This document shows, piece by piece, positions 34,984 to 44,514 of a stretch of DNA of 64,000 nucleotides. The notes below the pieces were generated by a model. The model ran no database searches. It was not told the origin of the DNA and worked only from the letters and a program-made list of their open reading frames with translations. The DNA lies in contig CAKVAX010000004.1 of assembly GCA_934725425.1 (NCBI GenBank), positions 1 to 64,000 on the forward strand, written 5' to 3'. A program made the translations under genes and the position numbers. Within the stretch, counting starts at the first letter, position 1. The number at the start of each line of letters is the position of its first letter. The stretch comes from an uncultured Eubacteriales bacterium. GTDB lineage: Bacteria > Bacillota > Clostridia > Oscillospirales > Acutalibacteraceae.

Positions 34984-36777
34984 TTATTCAGCCGAACTAA
35001 CAACAACATATGCAGAATCAAATTTATTTTCAAACTTAACGCTATATGCTTTGATTTCATATACGCCCTCTTTTGAAGGTGCGGTGTAAAGTCCGTTGTT
35101 ATCGATTGTACCTGTATTTGGTTCAGCCATTTCCCAACGGATTTCCTGGCTGATTGCTCCATCGATGTGACCTTCGAATCTAACTTGTTCAAGAGGTTTA
35201 ACGTGAGTAGTGTTCGGAGAAATAACTACTTTTACATTCTCGTCTATTACCAAATCTTCGTCCTCATCTTTAACTTCGGTCGGTTTAATTGCCCACCATC
35301 TTATGTCAACTGCTTGAGCATTTGTTTTTTCAAGGAGTCTTACACCTAATCTGACCGTACCTTTTTTGGAATTTGCAATAGCGGCAACCTTAACATTCGG
35401 AGCAGAAACAGATATTTCTTCTTTGGAGAAGATTCCCTTATCGCCAAAGACTATAAGGCCTTTATCATCAGTAAGATAGTTTGCTTTGTTATCGATTGCA
35501 GTTATAATCGCAACATTGCCTTCTCCCAAACCGTGAACAAATTCATAGGAATAATATGCCTTTCCGACTTTAGGGCTGAATCCAAGATTAATTCTTTCAA
35601 CACCCGTGGTTACATTTTCGCTTGAAGCAAGTTTTTCTTCTTCAAATACTTCGGGGATAGTTTTTTCTTTTTCTTTTATGTCCTCCGAAGATACAACGGG
35701 GGCTTTATCGGTGTCTTCGTCTATTTCTTGTAAAAGTTCGAGGAGTTCATTGCTGTAAAGATATTGATTATATGGATGTTTTTCAAAGCTTTCGATAAAA
35801 TAATCCAGCTGATTGCTTACAAGATGTATTTTTGCGAGGTAGATATATTTACTGTCAACATTTTCGATTGTATTTATAAAATCTCTTGAATAGTAGTCTT
35901 TTATAATTACATCACGGATTGGAGTGGTGGTAATTGCAACAGGAATGCTAAAATCCTCGGTTAAACGGGTTTCTTCCTGACCAATCTTAAGAGAGAAAGA
36001 TTTGTGGTCAATAGTTATATCTGCCGAAGCATCCGAAGCTGCGTCACAATATATATAGTAGTCTTTAGAAAAACTTTTGTAGGTTGAAATTTCTGTTTCT
36101 TCGTAACTTACGTTTACTTCTTTTTCTCCGGTTATATTTTTAAAGAATTCACCCTGCATATTAAAATTAAAACTTACAGGAGCTTCGACATTTTCTTTTT
36201 CAAACAGTATCGTAACTTTAAGGCATTTTTTAGGATTGACATATTTTGATATCACAGCGCTAAGCTTGATGCCTTGGCTATTATAGATTTCAACTGTTTT
36301 ATTTATAAGGTAGTCAAGTTTAATTTCAGGAGTTGGCTTTTGTGAAGTCAAGAAAAGTTCATATCCTTCACTTATTCTGTTGAATTCTTCGCTTACTCCG
36401 CTGGATTTACCGGAACCTGCAACAGAAAATGTAGTTTCTTTCAAATCTTCTTTATAGCCCAGGCAAAGGTAGACTATCCCTTTTCCTTTGTTTTCTTCAA
36501 AGCCTTTTATTACATTAAGTCTTCTTATATACGGTTCGGGAACAACTATTTCTCGTCCCATATAATCAAGAGCCATACCCGGTTCCAAGGAAAAAGTTTT
36601 GTTATCAACCAAAATAACATCCAAGCCCGATACTATTCCGGAACCTCCCATCATCTTATTGTTAAGACGACGTTTGGAATTAACATAATTTTGTTCGCTT
36701 TCGAAATCACGGACGGTCATAAGTTTTCCGAAAAAATAATTATTTCTTTGTGCCAGATAATATTGTTTATTCTTCAT
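34984..36777 (-). CDS. injection-system fibre/adhesin-like baseplate protein with Ig-like end
   Basis: 597 residues, last gene of the operon. The N-terminal region (YYLAQRNNYFFGKLMTVRDFESEQNYVNSKRRLNN; GSGIVSGLDVIL) resembles proteins that accompany many contractile injection systems (pattern FYGKLL-DF--EQ-Y---KRRL-N). The middle is beta-rich. The last 85 residues (VVISPNTTHVKPLEQVRF to YEIKAYSV) look like a bacterial Ig-like domain, often used for surface contact. Function as attachment protein is inferred from position after the gpI-like gene. Start after AAAGAGGAAAA. Confidence 0.7.
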   Translation of the reverse strand: MKNKQYYLAQRNNYFFGKLMTVRDFESEQNYVNSKRRLNNKMMGGSGIVSGLDVILVDNKTFSLEPGMALDYMGREIVVPEPYIRRLNVIKGFEENKGKGIVYLCLGYKEDLKETTFSVAGSGKSSGVSEEFNRISEGYELFLTSQKPTPEIKLDYLINKTVEIYNSQGIKLSAVISKYVNPKKCLKVTILFEKENVEAPVSFNFNMQGEFFKNITGEKEVNVSYEETEISTYKSFSKDYYIYCDAASDASADITIDHKSFSLKIGQEETRLTEDFSIPVAITTTPIRDVIIKDYYSRDFINTIENVDSKYIYLAKIHLVSNQLDYFIESFEKHPYNQYLYSNELLELLQEIDEDTDKAPVVSSEDIKEKEKTIPEVFEEEKLASSENVTTGVERINLGFSPKVGKAYYSYEFVHGLGEGNVAIITAIDNKANYLTDDKGLIVFGDKGIFSKEEISVSAPNVKVAAIANSKKGTVRLGVRLLEKTNAQAVDIRWWAIKPTEVKDEDEDLVIDENVKVVISPNTTHVKPLEQVRFEGHIDGAISQEIRWEMAEPNTGTIDNNGLYTAPSKEGVYEIKAYSVKFENKFDSAYVVVSSAE

Positions 36778-36793
36778 TTTTTTTCCTCTTTTC

Positions 36794-37966
36794 CTAATTA
36801 TTTTCCATAGCGGAGTTTATTATCATCAAGTTGTTTATATCCGGGCGATTAGTATTAAGTACCAGCGCTTCGTTGGTGGTTATAAAAGAATTAATACCCA
36901 TATAGCAATGATTATTGAGATAAATTTGGTCACTCAGAGCGACTAAATTACATATGGAATCAACCGGTTTAACTTTATTTATAAGCTTTAAAAGCTCCAC
37001 ATAATTTTCGGAATCTTTTATATAGCTTTGAGGTAACATTACAGTGAAAGTATATCCATTATCACCAAATAAATTTTCTATGACTTCTTTATTATTATCA
37101 TAATACATATTATTTTTCACGTCAAATTGTTCTACAATTATCGGGTCTACCCCCGCATATTCTTGAACAATTTTAGAAATGGATTTTTTGGTACCTTTGA
37201 GCTTATAAATTTTAACTGCTTCTTTTATTATCTTTCGAAGCTTTTTTTCGCCCCAAATATCCGCATATTGGACGGATAGCCAATCACCAATCCAGTTCAA
37301 AAATTCTCTGCTTGTCCTGTCAACGTCAAATCTTAGAGGAGTAAAATCTATTTTGTCTTCAAGGTCAGTGTAAATAGATTGAAAAATTCCCATAAACCGC
37401 TGGAAAAAGCAATCATTTTTCTGGCCTTCTCTATATATTTCGGGCAAATATTCAACAAAAGAAATTTGAGGAAATTCTATTTTCATTGAATCTATTTTCA
37501 AACTTTCACTCGTATTGTTGAATACCTCCAAACAAATCCACAAATACTGCCCTTTTAAACTGTACAAAAGTATATCTAAACAATTTTCAAAAATCGATGC
37601 ACCTATATATTCAAATACATCCACTTTTCGATTTATATCTATTGTAGAATCGGCAATATATTCATTTAAATCCACTTTTGTTTGACCTTTATTACCGGGC
37701 ACAGGCACCAACACCTCGGCGTCATCAGCGGCATACGCAAAAACTCGGAATGCCACTCCCGGGGACGCTTCGGCAAAAAGTCTGAGTCTGTGCCAAACAG
37801 TTTCCTTTTGAGTACTGTCAAAAGCTTTGGATATATATATACTGCTTTCCATTTTGGAATTATAAGATATAAATTTATCATCTGAAAATTTAAAATTTTT
37901 GATAATGCTTTTATCTTTCCAATCAGACTCCCTGTTAAGTATAAAACACTTTGCTCCTGAAGCCAC
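36794..37966 (-). CDS. baseplate wedge protein, phage tail protein I-like
   Basis: 390 residues. The second half has the tail protein I pattern: SFVEYLPEIYREGQKNDCFFQRFMGIFQSIYTDLEDKID, FLNWIGDWL, KKLRKIIKEAVKIYKLKGTKKSI and EYAGVDPIIVEQF. P2 gpI-like proteins form part of the baseplate wedge beside gpJ. GTG start at 37966 after GGGGGAATTTAA. It is 11 bp downstream of the second baseplate J-like gene and 16 bp before the fibre-like gene. Confidence 0.83.
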   Translation of the reverse strand: MASGAKCFILNRESDWKDKSIIKNFKFSDDKFISYNSKMESSIYISKAFDSTQKETVWHRLRLFAEASPGVAFRVFAYAADDAEVLVPVPGNKGQTKVDLNEYIADSTIDINRKVDVFEYIGASIFENCLDILLYSLKGQYLWICLEVFNNTSESLKIDSMKIEFPQISFVEYLPEIYREGQKNDCFFQRFMGIFQSIYTDLEDKIDFTPLRFDVDRTSREFLNWIGDWLSVQYADIWGEKKLRKIIKEAVKIYKLKGTKKSISKIVQEYAGVDPIIVEQFDVKNNMYYDNNKEVIENLFGDNGYTFTVMLPQSYIKDSENYVELLKLINKVKPVDSICNLVALSDQIYLNNHCYMGINSFITTNEALVLNTNRPDINNLMIINSAMENN

Positions 37967-37977
37967 TTAAATTCCCC

Positions 37978-40140
37978 CTAACTTCTGTAAATTTCTGAGC
38001 TTTTAACATAATTAAAATTAGTTTTCTTTATATAGTAGACTCCGTTCGGAGGAATAATTATGTCTTCTGCTGCTGTCTTTTTTATAAAATTCCCTGAAGG
38101 GATAATCCTTAAGCTGTTTAAACGCGAAACATATTTCATTCGGTCAATCGTTCCGAAAACGTCACTGAAATGAAGGGAGGAACCCAAATTTTCATTTATT
38201 TTATTTATAAACTTCTTAAGTTCTTTTTCAATCGCTTTGCTGTCCGCGCGGTAAGATGAATCAACAACAATTTCTCCTTCAAGTGTAATACCTATATATT
38301 CGGGGCTTACAACTTTTATTTTTGTATTTATAAGCCTGTATTTTTCGATATGATTCATTATATTTTTTTCAAAACTTTTCGGTAGAGTAAGTCCGACTTT
38401 TCGATTCCACCTTACTGCAACAGTAACACAGTTTTGATTTGAAACATCTTCGCCGGGCATATAATTCGGAAGAATTTTTACGTTGCTGAACATAAGGCCG
38501 GGGGTGGATTTTACTATATTTTCGTAATCCTGTATTGTAACGGCTCGTCCGGAACTATTGAATATATCGGCAGCTCTTGCAGATGCATGTTCGATTGTTT
38601 CGACATCTTCGCCACCGTAAGCATCGGAAATTTGACTGATTCCGGCTTTTTTTAAAGACTTGTTCATTGAGGAAACAGAATTAATCATTCCTGATTTTAT
38701 ATTTGAATCCGCTCCGAATGTACGTTTTATGTTGCAAATTTTTATATTATCTGTACCCATTCTTGGAGCCATGCCATGTTCGTGATCTCCAAATTTAATT
38801 TCCCGCTTTTCTTCATCGTAGACAAAATGGCGGTCATATTTTCCGGAGGAAAAGAAATCGTCCACCCGTTTCCACTTAAAAAATGTTTCCTCTCCGTTTA
38901 TTTCCTCGGATATCAACAACTCCATGTTGTCGTAAAGTATATTTTTTATATCAAATTCGAGAGTCTGGTCAGAAATTCCGGTTGCACTTCCGATTACAAT
39001 TTTATTTCTAACATCTTGGCTGTATGAAACAATCATGACGGCCTCTTCGGAAGATTTTAAATATTTGATTTTATCCCAAATTTTTTCTAAATCCACCGTT
39101 AAAGTTCCTTTTTTTATTTCGGATTTAAAAGTAGGCAAATCGGTTTTAATCCATCCACCGTTTTTCTTGTAATATACCTCGCTTCGACCGTATACCGCTA
39201 AATTACTGAATAATTTAACTGTCTGGTCAGAAAGTATATTCTCTTTTTTTATTATTTTATTTTCGCAAATTGTTTCTTCTTGCTTAACTTTAAACACATT
39301 TGTAAGAACTCGTTCTATTCTGGGAGGATAATCATACTCATCATTTACGAGTGTGGCTCGAATTTTATATTCGCCTTCAATGGAGGTCATTTTCCCCGGA
39401 ATTTTAATTCTTACTATCCCTGAAAACAAGAAATTATAAGTATCATCGTTGATTACTTCAATCCTATGCCACCCGATTTTTCCGTTTTCTTCACCGTAGT
39501 ATTCCCAAGCTACATCTGCCATTTTTTCAAAGACATCGCCGGCCTTTATCGGATTTCTTGCCAGGCCTTTGCTTACGTGAACACCAAAATACAAGTTGAT
39601 AACACTGTTTTCTGAAAGGGAAGAATCAAAATTAATTGTAAATCTTCTGTGGACATCTTTGTCATTTTTTCGGTCTATATCCTTGCCAAACAAGTAGTAA
39701 ACATTATTTCCGTCAAACTTATAATACTCTTCTGTGCTTGGCATTTCAGGATTTTCAAAACATACGCTGAGAATATTGGAACCTGTGAAAGTTTGGTAAT
39801 TTACATTTTCAAAAACCATTCTCCCGGATTTCCACTGAGTCCTTTTTGGAACGAATGTATCTTCTTTTATGTTAAGCATTTCAAGAAGCGTCGTCGAGCC
39901 TTTATTTTTCCGCCTTTCAACATCAAGAAGCTTAAGAAGTTTCAAACTCACTGCCGGCATTTCTCGATTTAAATATTCATGTTGAACGGATTTCAACCAA
40001 CTGAAAAGCTCGATTAATGTAATACCGGGATCCGCTTCTTGAAAGTTTGTCCACTCTGTGCTCAAGTATCCTATTTGAGTTTTTGCTTCGTCTAAAATAT
40101 CGTCGAGTGAACGATTATCAAGATTTTCAAGCTCTATCAT
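37978..40140 (-). CDS. baseplate J-like protein (second)
   Basis: 720 residues. The ends carry the baseplate J signatures: YLSTEWTNFQEADPGITLIELFSWL at the start, FGDHEHGMAPRMGTDNI midway, and EDVETIEHASARAADIFNSSGRAVTIQDYENIV followed by a C-terminal beta-rich module. Such proteins (gp6/Afp12-like) form the wedge ring. It is paired with the larger J-like protein just upstream. Confidence 0.87.
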   Translation of the reverse strand: MIELENLDNRSLDDILDEAKTQIGYLSTEWTNFQEADPGITLIELFSWLKSVQHEYLNREMPAVSLKLLKLLDVERRKNKGSTTLLEMLNIKEDTFVPKRTQWKSGRMVFENVNYQTFTGSNILSVCFENPEMPSTEEYYKFDGNNVYYLFGKDIDRKNDKDVHRRFTINFDSSLSENSVINLYFGVHVSKGLARNPIKAGDVFEKMADVAWEYYGEENGKIGWHRIEVINDDTYNFLFSGIVRIKIPGKMTSIEGEYKIRATLVNDEYDYPPRIERVLTNVFKVKQEETICENKIIKKENILSDQTVKLFSNLAVYGRSEVYYKKNGGWIKTDLPTFKSEIKKGTLTVDLEKIWDKIKYLKSSEEAVMIVSYSQDVRNKIVIGSATGISDQTLEFDIKNILYDNMELLISEEINGEETFFKWKRVDDFFSSGKYDRHFVYDEEKREIKFGDHEHGMAPRMGTDNIKICNIKRTFGADSNIKSGMINSVSSMNKSLKKAGISQISDAYGGEDVETIEHASARAADIFNSSGRAVTIQDYENIVKSTPGLMFSNVKILPNYMPGEDVSNQNCVTVAVRWNRKVGLTLPKSFEKNIMNHIEKYRLINTKIKVVSPEYIGITLEGEIVVDSSYRADSKAIEKELKKFINKINENLGSSLHFSDVFGTIDRMKYVSRLNSLRIIPSGNFIKKTAAEDIIIPPNGVYYIKKTNFNYVKSSEIYRS

Positions 40141-40160
40141 TAAAATTCACCTACCAATTC

Positions 40161-43100
40161 CTACTCTACGGTAATATTTATCGTTGGCGTTCCGAAAACC
40201 GGAACCACAAATTTATTATTTTTGATATACTCACAGTCTACTTCCTTTTTACCTTCGGGGGTAATCAATTTTGTAAATATATTAATTGATTTTATCCACT
40301 TTATATTAGGCACAGATTTTATATAATTATAGATAAACTCTTTTTGAGGGAAGTCTCCGATACTCCAGCCTTTTCGTGAAAAGTTTCCGGTAACAGGATT
40401 TAAAAACTCTTCAAGTTTTTTCTCTATACCGCTGTAAACTCCCTGGTAAGCATTGAAATCATCCACTACAACATCTACCGAGACGCTTGTTTCTACGTAA
40501 CTGACTTCAAAAACTCTCAGACGAACTGAATTTGAAAGTGTAGCAGGAGCTTTTTCGTCAATGAACTTCCAGATATGATTTTTTATTCCTTGGAATTTTT
40601 CAAAACCTTGCATAAATTTTTTCGGGAGAATTGCTACCGAGGTTATTCCCATCGCAGGCTTGCTGTCTTCATCCACATGTGCAACACATTTTACACTGTA
40701 TATATTTCTGTCATTAAATTTAATTGCGTCTTCGAAATCGGTCAAAGAAACCAATCTATTTCCGCCTGCCACCTGACTAAACATTCTACTGGCGGCACTA
40801 TCCACGGTTTCCATGTTCACTCCGCCCATAATCGGGTAAGGGTTTGTAACGCTGGAGATTTCTCGATACGATTCCATAAATCCTTCGATTTCTCCGCTTT
40901 CAATATTGCCCTCCTCGCCGTTGCAAACAGAATATTTAATTTGTATGCTTTCATCATATTGTTCGGGTGGGATTTTGCCATTTATACCGTCACCGAATTT
41001 AATTTCGCCCTTCGGATAATCTATTTCATATACTCTATCCATGTTGCCGTATGCAATAAGATTAGGAACTTCTTTCCATTTTACCCATATTTTTTCCAAA
41101 TTTCCAAAATCATCATATTCAGGCTTAGCAAGGTTTGTGGGCATACTTAAAAATTTTTCTTGCTCAACCGTTGAAATATTTTCGTATTCGTTTACCCATA
41201 CTTCTACGTCGGAAACATTAGACATGGAAAGATAACAAACTTTATTTGCTTCATTTGATGCTATTGAAAAATATTCAGGTTCACGAGAATTTTTTTGAAT
41301 TACCTTAACAGCATTAAAGTCTATGCTATTAATTATAGGTCGGCTTACTATATCCTCTGTGTAGGAATATTTTTTGTTGGGATTAAGCACCCTCAGAAAA
41401 TATCCTTCTGAGCCGAATATTTTGCTCTTTTTAAAATCTTTTTTGCCTATAAATGTGATGGTCTCGCTGTGAGAAAGATTATCTGTTGCATCGATAGTGT
41501 CAATATGCTTCCAGCTATATCCTCCTTTATTATCGTCCGCTAAATACTCCCATTTCAAAGTCGGATTGTATCTGTGAATTCCTTCCTCTATGTTTATAAA
41601 CGCTCTGATTATTCCCATGTCAAGGGGCTTAGATAAACAAATATACATTGCCGGGAATTCACATAAATTATTTTCGAGAACCACAGCTTCACCGGTATCC
41701 GGGATTTTAACTTCGAGTTTATTTAATTCATTTTCAACTTTGAAACTCTTTAAAGAGTGGCCTTCTCCTTCGTAACTATACTTTACAGTAATTGAATGAA
41801 TATAAGGAGTGATGTAATTGGCATAATAATCGTATTGATTGTTAATATTAGATATTCTTGCACGGATATAATTTGCTTCAAAAGAACCGATTGAAATTTT
41901 ATCGATATCTTTGGGGCATTTAAATTTAAAAGACCTATGAATTTGATTTTTCTTAGATACTTTCAGGAAGTCTCTGCCGCTTTCATCATATTCCAGTCTT
42001 GACCAGCCTGCACCGTTCCAATATTCCCAAATCAAGCCTTGTATTTCTATATCATCGGGTTGCAAATCTGCAAAATCGGTATCTGTCATGATGCTTTTAT
42101 ATCTTTTTCCGGGCATTTTTAAATCTGTACTTATCTTTACAAATTGCACATCGGCATCAACTTGGATTGTGGCTCCTTTTTTACTAAAAGCTTCATTGCA
42201 GCAGAATGTGAACATATTGTACATACCAAACTGCTCACCAAAAGGATAAAAATCATTTTTTTCAAGTTCCAAATTATCAAGCATATAAATTTCGGGGGAA
42301 AGCTCTGATGAAAAAGACTTATACTTTACCGAAGTAAGGTATATATTCTCGGAAGGAATCCTTTTGAATACGCATCTTATATATCTTCCTCTTTCACCCA
42401 TGACCGAAACCGGCTGCGTGCAGGCATCAAAAGATATTTTTACTGCATTGTCAATTTTTTCGACAGATTCAATTTTTTCCCAATCGCTTCCGTTATAATA
42501 CTCCCAGGTCACATTTTCTTTATCTGAAAACACAGCGGCAAGGGAATTATTTCTTTTTTCTGATAATCTGTCAAAAAATTTGAACTCCAAACAAGTTTTA
42601 CTCATGTAAAATATCATATCATCTCTAAAATAAACAATATGAGATTGCAAATTTTTATTAAGAACATTATCAAAAATTCTAAAGGGGGTGAATTTAGTAT
42701 TTTCAGGATTATTTATATCGTAAACATACGAGATGAAATCCGATTTCTTTTCGGTTATACAAATACTTTTTATAGATGTATCCAGAACCGTCACGGGATC
42801 TGTTGTTTCATATATAACGGACCCGTCGGCATTATCGGAACTTACATAAAGCTTCGTACCTTTATCCAAATATTTAGAATTCATATCTTCCGCAACTTTC
42901 GAAATAATCATACCGGAAGCGGGGGCCGAAGACCTTAAATGAGTTCCAAGAATATTAAGAAATCTAAGGTAATGGTTATAAGAAGTTTTATTATATTTAC
43001 TTATAGTATTTTCCATCATTTTACAAAATATCTTTGAAAATACAACGCCGAAATCGGAACTTTTCTCATCAAAATTCCATTCTGGCGTATATTGTCTGGC

Positions 43101-43166
43101 CAATTCTTTCACTTCTTTTAATAATTTGCTGTAGTCTCTATTATCAAGGTTTGGAATTTTACCCAT
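40161..43166 (-). CDS. baseplate J-like protein (large)
   Basis: 1001 residues, the largest injection-system protein. It begins IPNLDNRDYSKLLKEVKELARQYTPEWNFDE with DFGVVFSKIFCKMME, as in large putative baseplate assembly proteins (Afp11-like). The centre has several WEY-NG-GW beta repeats. The C-terminal third has YPKGEIKFGDGINGKIPPEQ, NMETVDSAASRMFSQVAGGNRLVSLTDFEDAI and a J-like domain. Its own Shine-Dalgarno is unusually far upstream, with a GC-rich structured leader in between. Confidence 0.87.
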   Translation of the reverse strand: MGKIPNLDNRDYSKLLKEVKELARQYTPEWNFDEKSSDFGVVFSKIFCKMMENTISKYNKTSYNHYLRFLNILGTHLRSSAPASGMIISKVAEDMNSKYLDKGTKLYVSSDNADGSVIYETTDPVTVLDTSIKSICITEKKSDFISYVYDINNPENTKFTPFRIFDNVLNKNLQSHIVYFRDDMIFYMSKTCLEFKFFDRLSEKRNNSLAAVFSDKENVTWEYYNGSDWEKIESVEKIDNAVKISFDACTQPVSVMGERGRYIRCVFKRIPSENIYLTSVKYKSFSSELSPEIYMLDNLELEKNDFYPFGEQFGMYNMFTFCCNEAFSKKGATIQVDADVQFVKISTDLKMPGKRYKSIMTDTDFADLQPDDIEIQGLIWEYWNGAGWSRLEYDESGRDFLKVSKKNQIHRSFKFKCPKDIDKISIGSFEANYIRARISNINNQYDYYANYITPYIHSITVKYSYEGEGHSLKSFKVENELNKLEVKIPDTGEAVVLENNLCEFPAMYICLSKPLDMGIIRAFINIEEGIHRYNPTLKWEYLADDNKGGYSWKHIDTIDATDNLSHSETITFIGKKDFKKSKIFGSEGYFLRVLNPNKKYSYTEDIVSRPIINSIDFNAVKVIQKNSREPEYFSIASNEANKVCYLSMSNVSDVEVWVNEYENISTVEQEKFLSMPTNLAKPEYDDFGNLEKIWVKWKEVPNLIAYGNMDRVYEIDYPKGEIKFGDGINGKIPPEQYDESIQIKYSVCNGEEGNIESGEIEGFMESYREISSVTNPYPIMGGVNMETVDSAASRMFSQVAGGNRLVSLTDFEDAIKFNDRNIYSVKCVAHVDEDSKPAMGITSVAILPKKFMQGFEKFQGIKNHIWKFIDEKAPATLSNSVRLRVFEVSYVETSVSVDVVVDDFNAYQGVYSGIEKKLEEFLNPVTGNFSRKGWSIGDFPQKEFIYNYIKSVPNIKWIKSINIFTKLITPEGKKEVDCEYIKNNKFVVPVFGTPTINITVE

Positions 43167-43236
43167 ATATTTCAGAGCCGCACGCCCACCCTCGCTAAGA
43201 GGAGGTAAAAAGCTAAGCTCGGTTCACTTCCTTTCC
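43167..43236 (-). promoter_or_regulatory. structured leader of the large baseplate gene
   Basis: The best ribosome site (AAAGGAAGTGA) lies about 60 bases before the ATG. Between them are GAGC/GCTC and a CTCC/GAGG stem, and an ACCTCCTC string that mimics the anti-Shine-Dalgarno. No other in-frame start codon exists in between. A hairpin may bring the site near the start; folding was judged by eye. Confidence 0.35.
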
Positions 43237-43246
43237 TAAAATTTTG

Positions 43247-43630
43247 CTAATCATTGGCATCAATTTTTTGAGTAACTCTTTCTTGAGTAGGTTCTATATC
43301 AGTGATGTAATCTATATTTGCGGTAACGGTACAAACCGGTCCCGTAGAAGCGTCCACCGAAACATTTAAACTTGCAATATGGGATTCCCATTCGTTTATT
43401 GCCTCTGTGATAGTGCTTCGAACTTCGGAGATGAAAGGAGGATCCACTACCTGGAACATAAACCACCTTAAATCGGTACCAAAATTAGGCACTATTTTTC
43501 TTTCGTATTGTTGAGTTCCGATTATAACTCGTACAGATTGTTTCACGCATTCATTATCTTCTACAGTTTGAATTTTCCCACTGCTTTTATCTATTTGCAC
43601 AGGAAATTTCCAACCTTTTATTACCGGCAT
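43247..43630 (-). CDS. gp25-like baseplate protein
   Basis: 127 residues of the T4 gp25 / GPW family, which starts sheath polymerisation on the baseplate. Signatures are VKQSVRVIIGTQQYERKIVPNFGTDLRWFMF with the conserved EX(I/V)-type P-FG region, and VRSTITEAINEWE. AAAGGGGAATTAAC precedes the ATG. It stands between the spike and the large J-like gene, the usual order in injection systems. Confidence 0.9.
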   Translation of the reverse strand: MPVIKGWKFPVQIDKSSGKIQTVEDNECVKQSVRVIIGTQQYERKIVPNFGTDLRWFMFQVVDPPFISEVRSTITEAINEWESHIASLNVSVDASTGPVCTVTANIDYITDIEPTQERVTQKIDAND

Positions 43631-43657
43631 GTTAATTCCCCTTTCTTATAATTATTT

Positions 43658-44485
43658 TTACCCTAATGTAACCGTAGTTCCCTTAACGTCAGTTGCCATA
43701 GTTCCGTTAATTTTGACATTACTACCTTTAACTTCAGCCTGCTGCTGCCCTTCAACAGTCACCTGAGCGCCTTTAATATTTGCGTTAACCTTAGATTGTA
43801 CATCAATGTTTCCTTTTTTATTACCTATTGTGATGTTTCCACTATTTCCGTCTATAACTATGGAACCTTGGTCTCCGGCTCCGGCGGCAAATATCATTTT
43901 TGTTTTAGCTTTCAATTCAACGTTTCCATTTTGAAAATCCATTTTTAAATAGGTTTGAGGTTTAGCTGCATTATCAGTGATTTGTAATAGTGACGCATTC
44001 TTGTTATCTACAAGACTTATTACTCTGTTATTTTTACCGGTTGTAATCATAATTGAAGTAGCCTCAGCATCGACATTGTTTATGGATATTTGAGTTTTGT
44101 TTTTTAGCTTTATTACCATGCTTTCGCCGGCCTTCGTATCACCACCTGCCACATCTTTGGATATATCGTATGGAGGATTGATCTTCCCTTGGTAGACACT
44201 TCCAAGAATATAGGCTTCACCCTCATCGTGGCCATCTAAGTATCCCACTAAAACCTGCTCATTGTTTTGCGGAATTATAACGCTACCATAAGGGTTTTTT
44301 TCATCACCGCCGGCAAAAGAAGCCAAAACTCTTGCATATACCTTTTTTTCGGTAGGTTTTCCAGAAGAATCGACTCCACACGGAAGGCTTACCTGAACGC
44401 AATTCGGGCCCCTATTCTTAGCTCCAGCGTCATTAGGTTCCAAACGCGTCACTGTACCAATTTTTAAACCAAAATCAAGACTCAT
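43658..44485 (-). CDS. central spike protein (gpV/gp5-like)
   Basis: The N-terminal OB-fold part (LKIGTVTRLEPNDAG; RVLASFAGGDEKNPYGSVIIPQNNEQVLVGYLDGHDEGEAYILGSVY) is followed by a repetitive strand region (VQSKVNANIKGAQVTVEGQQ...) that should form the trimeric beta-helix needle. ATG at 44485 lies 6 bases after GTGAGG and gives 275 residues; GTG at 44497 is possible. It is preceded by the gpD-like hub gene and followed by gp25. No lysozyme domain. Confidence 0.88.
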   Translation of the reverse strand: MSLDFGLKIGTVTRLEPNDAGAKNRGPNCVQVSLPCGVDSSGKPTEKKVYARVLASFAGGDEKNPYGSVIIPQNNEQVLVGYLDGHDEGEAYILGSVYQGKINPPYDISKDVAGGDTKAGESMVIKLKNKTQISINNVDAEATSIMITTGKNNRVISLVDNKNASLLQITDNAAKPQTYLKMDFQNGNVELKAKTKMIFAAGAGDQGSIVIDGNSGNITIGNKKGNIDVQSKVNANIKGAQVTVEGQQQAEVKGSNVKINGTMATDVKGTTVTLG

Positions 44486-44514
44486 AATATACCTCACTGT
44501 TTCATTCTAATTTA

